A stretch of DNA of 64,000 nucleotides from Candidatus Accumulibacter sp. ACC003. GTDB taxonomy: Bacteria; Pseudomonadota; Gammaproteobacteria; Burkholderiales; Rhodocyclaceae. How positions within the stretch are numbered: the first letter of the stretch is position 1; the number at the start of each line of letters is the position of its first letter. The notes under the pieces were generated by a model, which was not told the origin of the DNA, searched no databases, and saw nothing but the letters and a program-made list of their open reading frames with translations. Of the stretch, positions 56,585 to 64,000 are shown piece by piece. The position numbers and the translations under genes were made by a program. The stretch covers positions 372,001 to 436,000 of the forward strand of contig NZ_CAJQTX010000006.1 of the NCBI RefSeq assembly GCF_907163085.1. The letters run 5' to 3'.

Positions 56585-58171
56585 GTGATACACGTCATTG
56601 ATCTTTTCGCAGGCCCTGGGGGGCTTGGCGAGGGCTTCGGCTCACTTCGTGACAGCACCGATGAAGCAGTGTTCGATATTCGTTCGTCGTTCGAAAAGGA
56701 GCCGGTGGCCTATCGCACCCTCTCTCTGCGGGCCTTCTACAGGGCTTTTGGCCATCCGAGTGATGTGCCCGGCGAGTACTACCAATACCTGCGCAACAGA
56801 ATTTCCCGGGAAGATCTGTTGGGAAATCCTCGTTTTCGTGATCAGGCCAGCAGGGCGCTTGAAGAGGCGCATTGCGTTGAACTCGGCATCACGCCAGCCG
56901 AGGAGGTCGACCAGAAGATAGCGCACGCCCTCCGGGGCAATATGCCGTGGGTACTGATTGGCGGCCCGCCCTGCCAGGTCTACTCGGTGGTTGGGCGGGC
57001 TCGCTGGCGTCGAGACAATGTCGAGAAATTTGAAGGCGACCATCGGCATTTTCTCTACAAGGAGTATCTTCGGATCATCCAGAAGTTTCAGCCTGCCGTC
57101 TTCGTGATGGAGAATGTCCGGGGAGTACTGTCGTCGACACATGGCGGCACCCCGATCTTCAACAGAATCCTGGACGACCTCTCAAACCCTTCTCCGGGGC
57201 TCCACTACGAAATTCGTTCGTTCAATTGCGCCGGTGATGCGCGGACCGCGAACCCCATGAACTTTGTGGTTCAGTCCGAGAACCATGGCCTGCCACAAGC
57301 CCGTCACCGGGTGATGCTCCTTGGTGTTCGTGAAGATATCCGGGCCCGGCAGCATCAGGTGCTCGCAAGAACAGGTTCGGTGTCGGTTAACCAAGCAATT
57401 CATGATTTGCCTCGTGTCCGGAGTCTCCTCTCACGCGGCAAGGATTCCGCCGAAAGCTGGCAAACCATCTTTGACGAGCTGTTGGCAGTGCTGTCCAGAA
57501 CGGCGCCAGGAACCCTGAGCTTCGTGAACCAGGAGCTCGAACTGTCCATGGCGGGCCGAGCGATACCGGCAAGCGCCGGGGGGCGCTATATGCGTGGCCT
57601 CGAAGCCAGAGCTGACCGGCTGCCTCCAAGCTTGAGAGAGTGGTTACGTGACGAACGCCTGGAGGGGTATATCCAGCATGAGGCCCGCGCCCACATGCGG
57701 GCCGATCTGCACCGTTATCTTTATAGTGCTTGTTTCGCCAAGCGGCACCGCCGCTCGCCAAAGGTTGATGAGTTTCCTCGAGAGTTGCTGCCCCAACACG
57801 CGAATGTGCATTCCGAGAAGGTGCCATTTCGTGACCGCTTCCGGGTACAGCTCGAAAATGGGCCATCGACCACCGTGGTATCCCACATTTCAAAGGATGG
57901 TCACTACTACATTCACTACGATCCTGCCCAGTGCCGCAGTCTTACCGTTCGAGAGGCTGCGCGTTTGCAGACGTTTCCTGACAACTATTTTTTCGAGGGT
58001 AACCGTACGGAGCAATATTGGCAGGTTGGCAATGCCGTTCCGCCGTTTCTCGCCAGGCAGGTTGCAGGCATCGTAGCCGAGCTTCTTCAGGGCGGCGAAC
58101 AGACCGCTGAACGAGCGGGCGAAGGAAGTCCGACCGTCGCCGTGGAGCCTCTCGCCAAGTTGCCAGCATGA
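56585..58171 (+). CDS. DNA (cytosine-5) methyltransferase
   Basis: 528 residues if started at GTG 56585 (VIHVIDLFAGPGGLGEGF); GTG 56561 would add eight. All C5-MTase motifs are present in order: I DLFAGPGG, IV GGPPCQVYS (catalytic Cys), VI VMENVRGV, VIII QARHRV, then a target-recognition region (~240-430), IX REAARLQTFPD and X GNAVPP. Expected to mark host DNA so that the island's nuclease spares it; recognition sequence unknown. Followed immediately by vsr (overlap). Confidence 0.93.
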   Translation: MIHVIDLFAGPGGLGEGFGSLRDSTDEAVFDIRSSFEKEPVAYRTLSLRAFYRAFGHPSDVPGEYYQYLRNRISREDLLGNPRFRDQASRALEEAHCVELGITPAEEVDQKIAHALRGNMPWVLIGGPPCQVYSVVGRARWRRDNVEKFEGDHRHFLYKEYLRIIQKFQPAVFVMENVRGVLSSTHGGTPIFNRILDDLSNPSPGLHYEIRSFNCAGDARTANPMNFVVQSENHGLPQARHRVMLLGVREDIRARQHQVLARTGSVSVNQAIHDLPRVRSLLSRGKDSAESWQTIFDELLAVLSRTAPGTLSFVNQELELSMAGRAIPASAGGRYMRGLEARADRLPPSLREWLRDERLEGYIQHEARAHMRADLHRYLYSACFAKRHRRSPKVDEFPRELLPQHANVHSEKVPFRDRFRVQLENGPSTTVVSHISKDGHYYIHYDPAQCRSLTVREAARLQTFPDNYFFEGNRTEQYWQVGNAVPPFLARQVAGIVAELLQGGEQTAERAGEGSPTVAVEPLAKLPA

Positions 58172-58683
58172 TGGATGTGGTGGATCCGGCGACACGTTCC
58201 CGCATGATGTCGGGTATCAGGGGCAAGAACACGCGCCCGGAAATGCTGGTACGGAAATTCCTGCACGGGCACGGCTTTCGTTACCGGCTGCACTCAAAGA
58301 GCCTGCCAGGAAGTCCGGACATCGTGATGCGGAAGTGGAAGGTTGCCGTTTTGGTGCACGGCTGCTTCTGGCATCGTCATGAAGGCTGCAGATTTAGCAC
58401 CACACCAGGCAGCAACGTTGGACACTGGCAGAGCAGGTTTGAGGAAAACACCGTGCGTGATCGACGGAACGTCTGCGAGCTTGTAGCCAGAGGGTGGAGA
58501 GTTATCATTCTGTGGGAATGCGGTTTGAGAGAGGTTAAGGCGGGCAAGCTAAACCTCCTGTGGCTGCTCGACAGCATCAGGACTGCAAACTGTGCCGGCC
58601 GCCTATTGGAATGGCCCCAAGCAGAAGGTAAACTTGGACCCGAGCACCATTCCACCATTTCGACGGTCGGTTTGTTGACCTGA
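58168..58683 (+). CDS. vsr: very short patch repair endonuclease Vsr
   Basis: 171 residues, ATG 58168 overlapping the methylase stop. Vsr nicks 5' of the T in T:G mismatches left by deamination of 5-methylcytosine. Landmarks are VVDPATRSRMMSGIRGKNTR, HGHGFRYRLHSKSLPGSPDI (catalytic Asp), VLVHGCFWHRHEGCR (zinc/active-site His and Cys) and VRDRRNVCELVARGWRVIIL. Its presence confirms that the neighbouring enzyme makes 5-methylcytosine. The C-terminal ~25 residues are longer than usual. Confidence 0.94.
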   Translation: MMDVVDPATRSRMMSGIRGKNTRPEMLVRKFLHGHGFRYRLHSKSLPGSPDIVMRKWKVAVLVHGCFWHRHEGCRFSTTPGSNVGHWQSRFEENTVRDRRNVCELVARGWRVIILWECGLREVKAGKLNLLWLLDSIRTANCAGRLLEWPQAEGKLGPEHHSTISTVGLLT

Positions 58684-58696
58684 AGGAGGAGTAGCC

Positions 58697-59002
58697 ATGG
58701 CGACGCAGACAAATGAAGGCCAGGACAGAATCGAGACGATGGCGTTCGAATTCAGTGTAAATCTGAAGAGATGGCTGTCGCACAAGCAGATGAAGAAGGT
58801 GGTTTCCCGGAACAAGCACGAGGACGAGCCAAACATCTGTCACAGTCATGATTTCTGCGATGCAAACATGGCACTGCACGATGTGTTCATGAAGCATGGG
58901 ATGGATGTGACGGCTGAAGGGGGTGTCACTCGTCATGGTCAGGAATGGCATGATGTCTGGCAACTGGCCAAGCGGAAGCGCTTCTGGTTCCGGCCAAAGT
59001 AG
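58697..59002 (+). CDS. small protein of unknown function at the end of the island operon
   Basis: 101 residues; strong AAGGAGG ribosome site before ATG 58697, 13 bases after vsr. Features are a basic FEFSVNLKRWLSHKQMKKVV and a His/Cys/Asp-rich NICHSHDFCDANMALHDVFM that could bind metal, then WHDVWQLAKRKRFWF. I do not recognise a named domain. The pattern NICHSHDFCDAN recurs, as far as I recall, in unannotated small bacterial proteins. Position suggests it belongs to the operon. Confidence 0.75.
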   Translation: MATQTNEGQDRIETMAFEFSVNLKRWLSHKQMKKVVSRNKHEDEPNICHSHDFCDANMALHDVFMKHGMDVTAEGGVTRHGQEWHDVWQLAKRKRFWFRPK

Positions 59003-59148
59003 GGTGAGCGGACTCCTCTGAAGTCGAACTGGAAGGCCTTCGTTCGCGAAACGGCTGCCGCCGACAACAGCGCCCGCTTCCCCCAAACTACTACCCAGCA
59101 ACTCCCCGCAGCCGCGCTTCCTCCTCGCGCCTTGCCTTCCCGCCAACC

Positions 59149-59547
59149 CTACAGCCAGTTCTCCATGGCCTTCGCGTCAACGCACTCTTCATCCGTCGTC
59201 ACCACCGGTACTGCCTTCGCACGCTTGATCACTTCGCGCACCACGTCGGGTGACAGGAGATTGGCGATACGCGCGTGTGGCAGCGGGAAAACGATTGCTT
59301 TGCAGCCGAGCTGCTCGGCGATGTCGCCTTCGCGGTAGTTCTCCTGGTAGGAAACGCCGGCCGCGGTCAGTGTTTGCACGGCATCGTGCAGGATGTCGGC
59401 CAAGGCCTGCGCCACTGCGCCGGTGATCGCCAGTTCGCTGCCGATGCCGACGACCATGAAGCCAAGCTGCTGGTTCATAAGTTCGCTGGCTATCGACGCG
59501 ACGGCAATCTGATGGTGGTCGGGGCAAGCGGAAGCAGTTGACCCCAC
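59149..59547 (-). pseudogene. chimeric remnant: MrpD-like piece fused to universal stress protein C-terminus
   Basis: Read on the minus strand, residues ~24-55 (NQQLGFMVVGIGSELAITGA) match NQVGFMVVGIGIGTEMALNG of the MrpD-like protein encoded at 61779-63461. The rest (HDAVQTLTAAGVSYQENYRE ... VREVIKRAKAVPVVTTDE ... ENWL) matches the C-terminal half of the universal stress protein at 61217-61726. No ribosome site or proper N-terminus. A recombination product at the right edge of the MORC/Vsr island, not a functional gene. Confidence 0.82.
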
Positions 59548-59642
59548 ACGTGACGCCGTTTTAAGGTGGCGACGAACCCGAATGCTCCGTGTTGAAAGAT
59601 CGCCAGCTACCCACGACGACAGTCAGAATAACCGAGGGAATA

Positions 59643-61094
59643 ATGACCATGCTTTCGTCCCTGCTCGTTCGCCCGCTGCTGTTGCTGTCGCCGGCTCTGG
59701 CATGGGCCTCCGCAGGGGGTGGCGAGCGCCTTGACCTGACCGCGCACTGGGTCGGTTTTGCCGCCCTGGCCTTGTTTGGCCTCGCCTACGCACTGGTGAT
59801 GGCGGAGGAGGTCACGCATCTACGCAAGTCGAAACCCGTGATCCTGGCCGCTGGCATCATCTGGGCCCTGATCGGCAGCGTTTATACCGCCCACGGCATG
59901 AACCATGCGACAGAAATGGCGGTGCGGCATAATCTTCTCGAATACGCCGAGCTGATGCTGTTCCTGCTGGTCGCAATGACCTACATCAATGCCATGAGCG
60001 AGCGCAATGTCTTCGAGGCCCTGCGCTCGTGGCTGATCAAGAAGGGCTACGGACTGCGGAAACTGTTCTGGATAACGGGCGTGCTGGCGTTTTTCATCTC
60101 TCCGGTCGCCGATAACCTGACCACCGCGCTGCTGATGTGCGCGGTGGTCATGGCGGTCGGCGGCGAAAATGCCAGGTTCGTCCTGCTCGCCTGCATCAAT
60201 ATCGTCGTGGCGGCAAACGCCGGTGGCGCCTTTAGTCCCTTTGGCGACATCACGACGCTGATGGTCTGGCAGAAAGAGATCCAGACGCCGCAGGGTGTGG
60301 TGGGCTTCGGCTCCTTCTTTGCCCTGTTCATTCCCGCGCTGGTCAACTGGCTGCTACCGGCGGCCATTATGTCGACCAGGGTTCCGAACGTACAACCCCT
60401 CGGTGGCGGTGCGGCAGTGGTGATGAAACGCGGTGCCAAACGCATCATTGCCCTGTTCCTGCTGACTATCGCGACAGCCATCGGCTACCACAACTTCATA
60501 AATCTGCCACCGGTCATCGGCATGCTGACCGGCCTGGCCTATCTGCAGTTCTTCGGCTATTACCTGAAGAAAACCGTGCACTTTGAGTACGGCATGAGCA
60601 GGCGTCGGTTCCGGACCGAGATCAGGAACGACGACAGCATGGGCAGCCTGCCGGCATTCAACGTCTTCGACAAGATTGCCCGGGCCGAGTGGGATACCTT
60701 GCTTTTTTTCTACGGCGTGGTGTTATGCGTCGGCGGCCTCGGTTTCATCGGCTACCTGGCGATGGCCTCCGAGCTGATGTATGGCGACTGGGGTGCGACC
60801 AGGGCCAATATCGCGATCGGCATCCTGTCGGCGATCGTCGACAACATCCCGGTGATGTTCGCCGTGCTGACCATGCTGCCGGAGATGTCGATGGGGCACT
60901 GGCTGCTGGTCACGCTTACCGCGGGGGTGGGCGGTTCCCTGATGTCAATCGGTTCGGCCGCAGGGGTGGCTTTGATGGGGCAGGCGCGCGGCAAGTACAC
61001 CTTCTTCGGCCACCTCAAATGGGCGCCGGTCATCGCGCTCGGCTACGCTGCCAGCATCGCCACGCACCTGTGGATCAATAATGCGATGTTCTAG
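59643..61094 (+). CDS. nhaD: Na+/H+ antiporter NhaD
   Basis: 483 residues from ATG 59643, GAGGGA six bases upstream. Signal-like first helix, then about a dozen membrane helices of the NhaD/ArsB superfamily. The paired re-entrant motifs ISPVADNLTTALLMCAVVMA and IGILSAIVDNIPVMFAVLTM and the ANAGGAFSPFGDITTLMVWQ segment are typical of NhaD. It exports sodium in exchange for protons. It stands alone on the plus strand, facing the MrpD-like operon, so the neighbourhood is devoted to cation homeostasis. Confidence 0.92.
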   Translation: MTMLSSLLVRPLLLLSPALAWASAGGGERLDLTAHWVGFAALALFGLAYALVMAEEVTHLRKSKPVILAAGIIWALIGSVYTAHGMNHATEMAVRHNLLEYAELMLFLLVAMTYINAMSERNVFEALRSWLIKKGYGLRKLFWITGVLAFFISPVADNLTTALLMCAVVMAVGGENARFVLLACINIVVAANAGGAFSPFGDITTLMVWQKEIQTPQGVVGFGSFFALFIPALVNWLLPAAIMSTRVPNVQPLGGGAAVVMKRGAKRIIALFLLTIATAIGYHNFINLPPVIGMLTGLAYLQFFGYYLKKTVHFEYGMSRRRFRTEIRNDDSMGSLPAFNVFDKIARAEWDTLLFFYGVVLCVGGLGFIGYLAMASELMYGDWGATRANIAIGILSAIVDNIPVMFAVLTMLPEMSMGHWLLVTLTAGVGGSLMSIGSAAGVALMGQARGKYTFFGHLKWAPVIALGYAASIATHLWINNAMF

Positions 61095-61216
61095 GGGGCA
61101 TCGACCTTGCCCGCTGCGGACGCAATGGCAGCATGCGCTGCGCAAGCCGCGACGATTACCAGTAGCGCTTGTCGTTGCCCAGCCGCTTTGCCGCGAACAC
61201 TCTTGGCGTCGAATTT

Positions 61217-61726
61217 CTACAGCCAGTTGTTCTCAGCCTTCTCGGCAATGCCTGCCGCATCCGTCGTCACCACCGGCACGGCCTTCGCGCGCTTGATCAC
61301 TTCGCGGACCACGTCGCGCGAGAGGAGTTTGGCGATCCGCGCGTGCGGCAGCGGCAGAATGATCGCCTGGCAGCCGAGTTGTTCGGCGACGTCGCCGATC
61401 TGCTCGACGATGTCGCCTTCGCGGTAGATCTTCTGGCAGGACACGCCTGCCGCGGTCAGCGCTTGCGCGGCATCGTGCAGGATGTGCGCGCCGCATTCGG
61501 CCTGGAAGCGGGCGATCTCGACGTGCGTACGAAAACGCAGCACTTCCGGCGCGGTGACCGCTTCCGAGACGAATAGCAGCGCGACCTGCACCGGCTGGCC
61601 GCTGCGCTGCAGACGCATGGCGTAGCGAATTCCCCAGCGCGAGCGTTCGGTCGGGTCGACCGGGATGAGCAGCCGCTTGGCGCGTGCGCCTTGCGCAAGC
61701 GGTTGATAGGCAAGGGGCTGGCTCAT
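61217..61726 (-). CDS. universal stress protein (UspA family)
   Basis: 169 residues from ATG 61726, with AAAGGAGG upstream. KRLLIPVDPTERSRWGIRYA start, VALLFVSEAVTAPEVL and a C-terminal core AEQLGCQAIILPLPHARIAK. The ATP-binding GxxGSxS loop of classical UspA is not evident. The segment GDIVEQIGDVAEQLG looks like an in-frame 21-bp duplication compared with GDIAEQLG in the remnant at 59149-59547. Downstream of the MrpD-like genes in the same direction. Confidence 0.85.
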   Translation of the reverse strand: MSQPLAYQPLAQGARAKRLLIPVDPTERSRWGIRYAMRLQRSGQPVQVALLFVSEAVTAPEVLRFRTHVEIARFQAECGAHILHDAAQALTAAGVSCQKIYREGDIVEQIGDVAEQLGCQAIILPLPHARIAKLLSRDVVREVIKRAKAVPVVTTDAAGIAEKAENNWL

Positions 61727-61778
61727 GATGCCTCCTTTCGCGTTCAATCCGCTCGGAATCGGCGAGCTGTTCATCGAG

Positions 61779-63461
61779 TCAGGGCAGGTAGTAGAGAGCC
61801 AGCCAGGCCAGCAGCATCACGACGGTCCACAAGGCCATGCTGCCGGTGGGCCAGGTTCTGGCCAATGCGCCCTGCGGGCCGTGGTGGTGGTGCAGGGACT
61901 TGCCGGCGCGCTGGGCCACCGACGCGGCAGTACGTTCCAGGCCGCCGATGACAGCTTTAAACAGCGGCGTCAGCAGAGTGGCGAGGCGGGGCGCAAACAT
62001 TCGGTAAAACCAGTCAAGGTCCAGCGAGATGGTCAGCGTGCGCTTCAAGAAGCTGAGCATGACGAAGAATGCCAGGCCCGAGAAAAGCAGGAGTTGCAGC
62101 TGCGTCAGCACGTGGGCGCCGCTGTATGGCGCGTAGTTGACCGCGAAGGGCAGCAGGGCATAGAGCGGCGCCGGGAACAGGCCCAGGCCGATGCACAGTG
62201 CGGAAAAGAAGATCATCGGTATCTGCATGCTTGCCGGCGGATCGGCCGGGCGTAGTCCGCTATCCTTCTGGAAGAAAACGAACCACGGGAATTTGATGCC
62301 GGCGTGCAGGAACACGCCCGCCGAGGCCGCCGCCAGTCCGAGCCAGACGTACTGCAGATGCTCGTCGCCAGCCGCCTGCGAGATCATTGATTTGCTGACG
62401 AAGCCCGAAGTCCAGGGAAACGACGAGATGGCGAGCGCGCCGATGATGCCGCACACGGCGGTGACCGGCATGCTCTGAAAGAGGCCGCCAAGATCGGTGC
62501 ACTTGCGCCGGCCGGTGCGGTACAGGACGGAGCCGGCAGACATCAGCAGGAGCGCCTTGTAGATGATGTGGGCGAAGGCATGCGCGGCGGCGCCGTTAAG
62601 CGCCATTTCGGTGCCGATACCGATTCCGACGACCATGAAACCGACCTGGTTTACGATCGAGTAGGCGAGGATGCGCCGCATGTCGTTCTCGAGCAACGCA
62701 TAGACGATGCCGTAGAAGATCATGAACATGCCGATCCAGATCAGGATTTCGGTTCCGGGGAAGCCGCGCAAGAGGACATAGACCGCCGTCTTGGTGGTGA
62801 ACGCGGACAGGAAGACGGTGCCGCTCCACGACGCCTCGGGGTAGGCATCGGGTAGCCAGGCGGATAGCGGCGGTGCGCCGGCGTTGATCAGGAATCCTGC
62901 CAGGATCAGCCAGCTGGCCAGGGAATCGGGCGTTATTGGTGTAAAGGCGACCGAGCCGGTAGTGGCGACGTGACCGGCGATGCCGGCCATCAGGGCGACG
63001 CCGCCGAGCAGGTGGATAGACAGATAGCGCATGCTCGCCAAATAGGCGGCGCGGCTGCCCGCACTCCAGATCACCAGGGTCGAAGCGATGGCCATAAGTT
63101 CCCAAAAGATGAACACCGTGATGAGGTCACCGGCGAAGGCGACGCCGATCGCCGAGCCCGCGTAAAACAGCGCCGCCGGCACTTCCACGCGGCTCTCCTG
63201 GCGCAGCGCGAAGAGGGCGCCAGTCGCAGCCATTAGCGCGAAGATGGTGGCAAACAGGCGCGTCAGTTTGTCGCCGGCGAGCGGGCTCAGCGTGTAGTCG
63301 AGGAAGTGGAGTTGCCATGCGCTGCCGTCCGGCACCTGCCAGATCGCCCATAGTGCCGCCAGCGGCAGGGCCAGCGAGGCGGCTTGCCGGGCACCCCGCT
63401 GCGGCAGCCAGGGCAGCACCAGGGCACCGAGAACGAGAATCAGCGCTGGGTGGACGATCAT
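61779..63461 (-). CDS. MrpD/NuoM-like proton-translocating antiporter subunit
   Basis: 560 residues; many membrane helices of the Proton_antipo_M family. VIFIFWELMAIAST-type motif (TVFIFWELMAIASTLVIWSA, key Glu in helix 5), INAGAPPLSAWLPDAYPEAS, ILAYSIVNQVGFMVVGIGIG and AFAHIIYKALLLMSAGSVLY (helix with Lys) are the standard proton-path landmarks. The C-terminus has a His cluster (SLHHHHGPQG). Start ATG 63461 overlaps the stop of the small membrane protein gene. Probably part of a multi-subunit Na+/H+ antiporter-like complex. Confidence 0.88.
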   Translation of the reverse strand: MIVHPALILVLGALVLPWLPQRGARQAASLALPLAALWAIWQVPDGSAWQLHFLDYTLSPLAGDKLTRLFATIFALMAATGALFALRQESRVEVPAALFYAGSAIGVAFAGDLITVFIFWELMAIASTLVIWSAGSRAAYLASMRYLSIHLLGGVALMAGIAGHVATTGSVAFTPITPDSLASWLILAGFLINAGAPPLSAWLPDAYPEASWSGTVFLSAFTTKTAVYVLLRGFPGTEILIWIGMFMIFYGIVYALLENDMRRILAYSIVNQVGFMVVGIGIGTEMALNGAAAHAFAHIIYKALLLMSAGSVLYRTGRRKCTDLGGLFQSMPVTAVCGIIGALAISSFPWTSGFVSKSMISQAAGDEHLQYVWLGLAAASAGVFLHAGIKFPWFVFFQKDSGLRPADPPASMQIPMIFFSALCIGLGLFPAPLYALLPFAVNYAPYSGAHVLTQLQLLLFSGLAFFVMLSFLKRTLTISLDLDWFYRMFAPRLATLLTPLFKAVIGGLERTAASVAQRAGKSLHHHHGPQGALARTWPTGSMALWTVVMLLAWLALYYLP

Positions 63462-63712
63462 TGCTGGTCACCGTAGTAGGTGTCGGGCCGCTTGATCAGC
63501 AGGCCCAGCCCCTTGGCGAAAAAAATCATCGCCGCGCAGGTGAGGAAGCCGTACCACGCGTGGAAGCCGAACCAGCCGTCGAAGCCGAAATGCGGGTGTA
63601 GATGCACCACCCGTTCGGCGATGACCGTCGCGACCAGGATGGCGATGAACAGGCGCCACAGCAAGGTGATCGTCTGCGGGCGCACCAACCAGTGCTTCTC
63701 GGCGTTCGCCAT
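63458..63712 (-). CDS. small membrane protein of the antiporter operon
   Basis: 84 residues, two predicted membrane helices (ITLLWRLFIAILVATVIAER and FLTCAAMIFFAKGLGLLI) separated by a His/Phe/Trp-rich loop (HLHPHFGFDGWFGFHAWYGF). Sits between two MrpD-like genes with a 4-base overlap to the next. No named family is recognised; its position suggests a small subunit of the complex. Confidence 0.78.
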   Translation of the reverse strand: MANAEKHWLVRPQTITLLWRLFIAILVATVIAERVVHLHPHFGFDGWFGFHAWYGFLTCAAMIFFAKGLGLLIKRPDTYYGDQQ

Positions 63713-63717
63713 CAGTT

Positions 63718-64000
63718 TCAGCCTCCGAGCATCTGACGTGCCAGCGCCAGCGGCACATCGGGAAAGAAGAACAGCGCCAGCGTGCCGGCAGCGGTCACCG
63801 CCAGGGCCGCGACCATCGGCAGTGGCGCCTCACCGTGGGCGTCGCCGTGCTCGTGTCCGTCGGCTAGCGGCACGCCAAAGAAAGCGCGATAGACGATGGG
63901 CATGAAATAGCCGGCGGTGAGCAGCGTGCTGGCCAGCAGGACAATCACGATGGCCCACTGCCCAGCCGCCATGGCGCCGGACAGGAGATACCACTTGGAA
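63718..64000 (-). CDS. second MrpD/NuoN-like antiporter subunit, N-terminus outside window
   Basis: Only the C-terminal ~94 residues lie in the window. The frame stays open to the edge and reads SKWYLLSGAMAAGQWAIVIV, the typical late helix of MrpD/NuoM proteins. Then come ASTLLTAGYFMPIVYRAFFG, a His/Asp-rich loop (DGHEHGDAHGEAP) and a final helix. The gene starts upstream beyond base 64000. First visible gene of the minus-strand antiporter operon. Confidence 0.88.
   Translation of the reverse strand, partial: SKWYLLSGAMAAGQWAIVIVLLASTLLTAGYFMPIVYRAFFGVPLADGHEHGDAHGEAPLPMVAALAVTAAGTLALFFFPDVPLALARQMLGG

Overview
High-GC chromosomal segment of a betaproteobacterium. Gene content and protein style (complete urt-ure urea locus, PEP-CTERM protein, NhaD, MrpD-like antiporter cluster, many Rhodocyclales-type families) suggest Rhodocyclales, possibly 'Candidatus Accumulibacter' or a relative. 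This placement is inferred from the sequence alone. No rRNA, tRNA, CRISPR array or integrase gene was seen.

Layout. (1) 1-3864: core genes ligA (5' cut by the window), hpt, a methylthioinosine/methylthioadenosine phosphorylase, def and a low-molecular-weight tyrosine phosphatase. (2) 4008-7910: a two-gene minus-strand module, an AlbA_2/Schlafen-type ATPase and a TrlF-type PHP-ATPase. (3) 7960-8740: a mosaic of copies of chromosomal gene ends (phosphatase 3' end, tonB internal piece, tonB 3' end) plus a REP element. (4) 9068-26794: a decayed defence island. It holds a broken type I restriction system (frameshifted hsdR, an hsdM start joined to an hsdS end) and a type I Zorya system zorABCD. 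Three insertion sequences cut zorA, zorC and zorD: two copies of one IS3-family element and one large unclassified IS. (5) 27084-28082: tonB-like gene. (6) 28452-39313: a perfect sigma-54 promoter match, then urtABCDE (urea ABC transporter) and ureDABCEFG (urease), almost all overlapping or nearly so. (7) 39314-46978: repeat-rich accessory stretch with an orphan ParD, three copies of a Phd/VapC-type toxin-antitoxin unit (only the first intact), ISL3 and IS91 transposase remnants, an EF-hand protein and a PEP-CTERM protein. (8) 46979-59002: an eight-gene plus-strand operon. It encodes an ankyrin-sigma70 fusion, a MORC/MutL-like ATPase, a Z1 helicase-like protein, a PD-(D/E)XK protein, AIPR, a C5-cytosine methyltransferase, Vsr and a small protein. 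(9) 59149-64000: a chimeric pseudogene, nhaD, a universal stress protein and an MrpD-like/small membrane protein/MrpD-like operon running off the window.

The most interesting system is the 46979-59002 operon. MORC-Z1-AIPR-methylase-Vsr neighbourhoods are known from comparative genomics of restriction-like systems. Here the set is headed by a dedicated sigma-70-type factor with an ankyrin N-terminus and closed by an uncharacterised 101-aa protein. The second notable point is the Zorya locus, where ancestral zorA, zorC and zorD can be rebuilt exactly in frame by removing each IS and one target-site copy. Both defence islands near the left end are bracketed by direct repeats of the 3' end of the adjacent core gene, which suggests how they were gained or rearranged.
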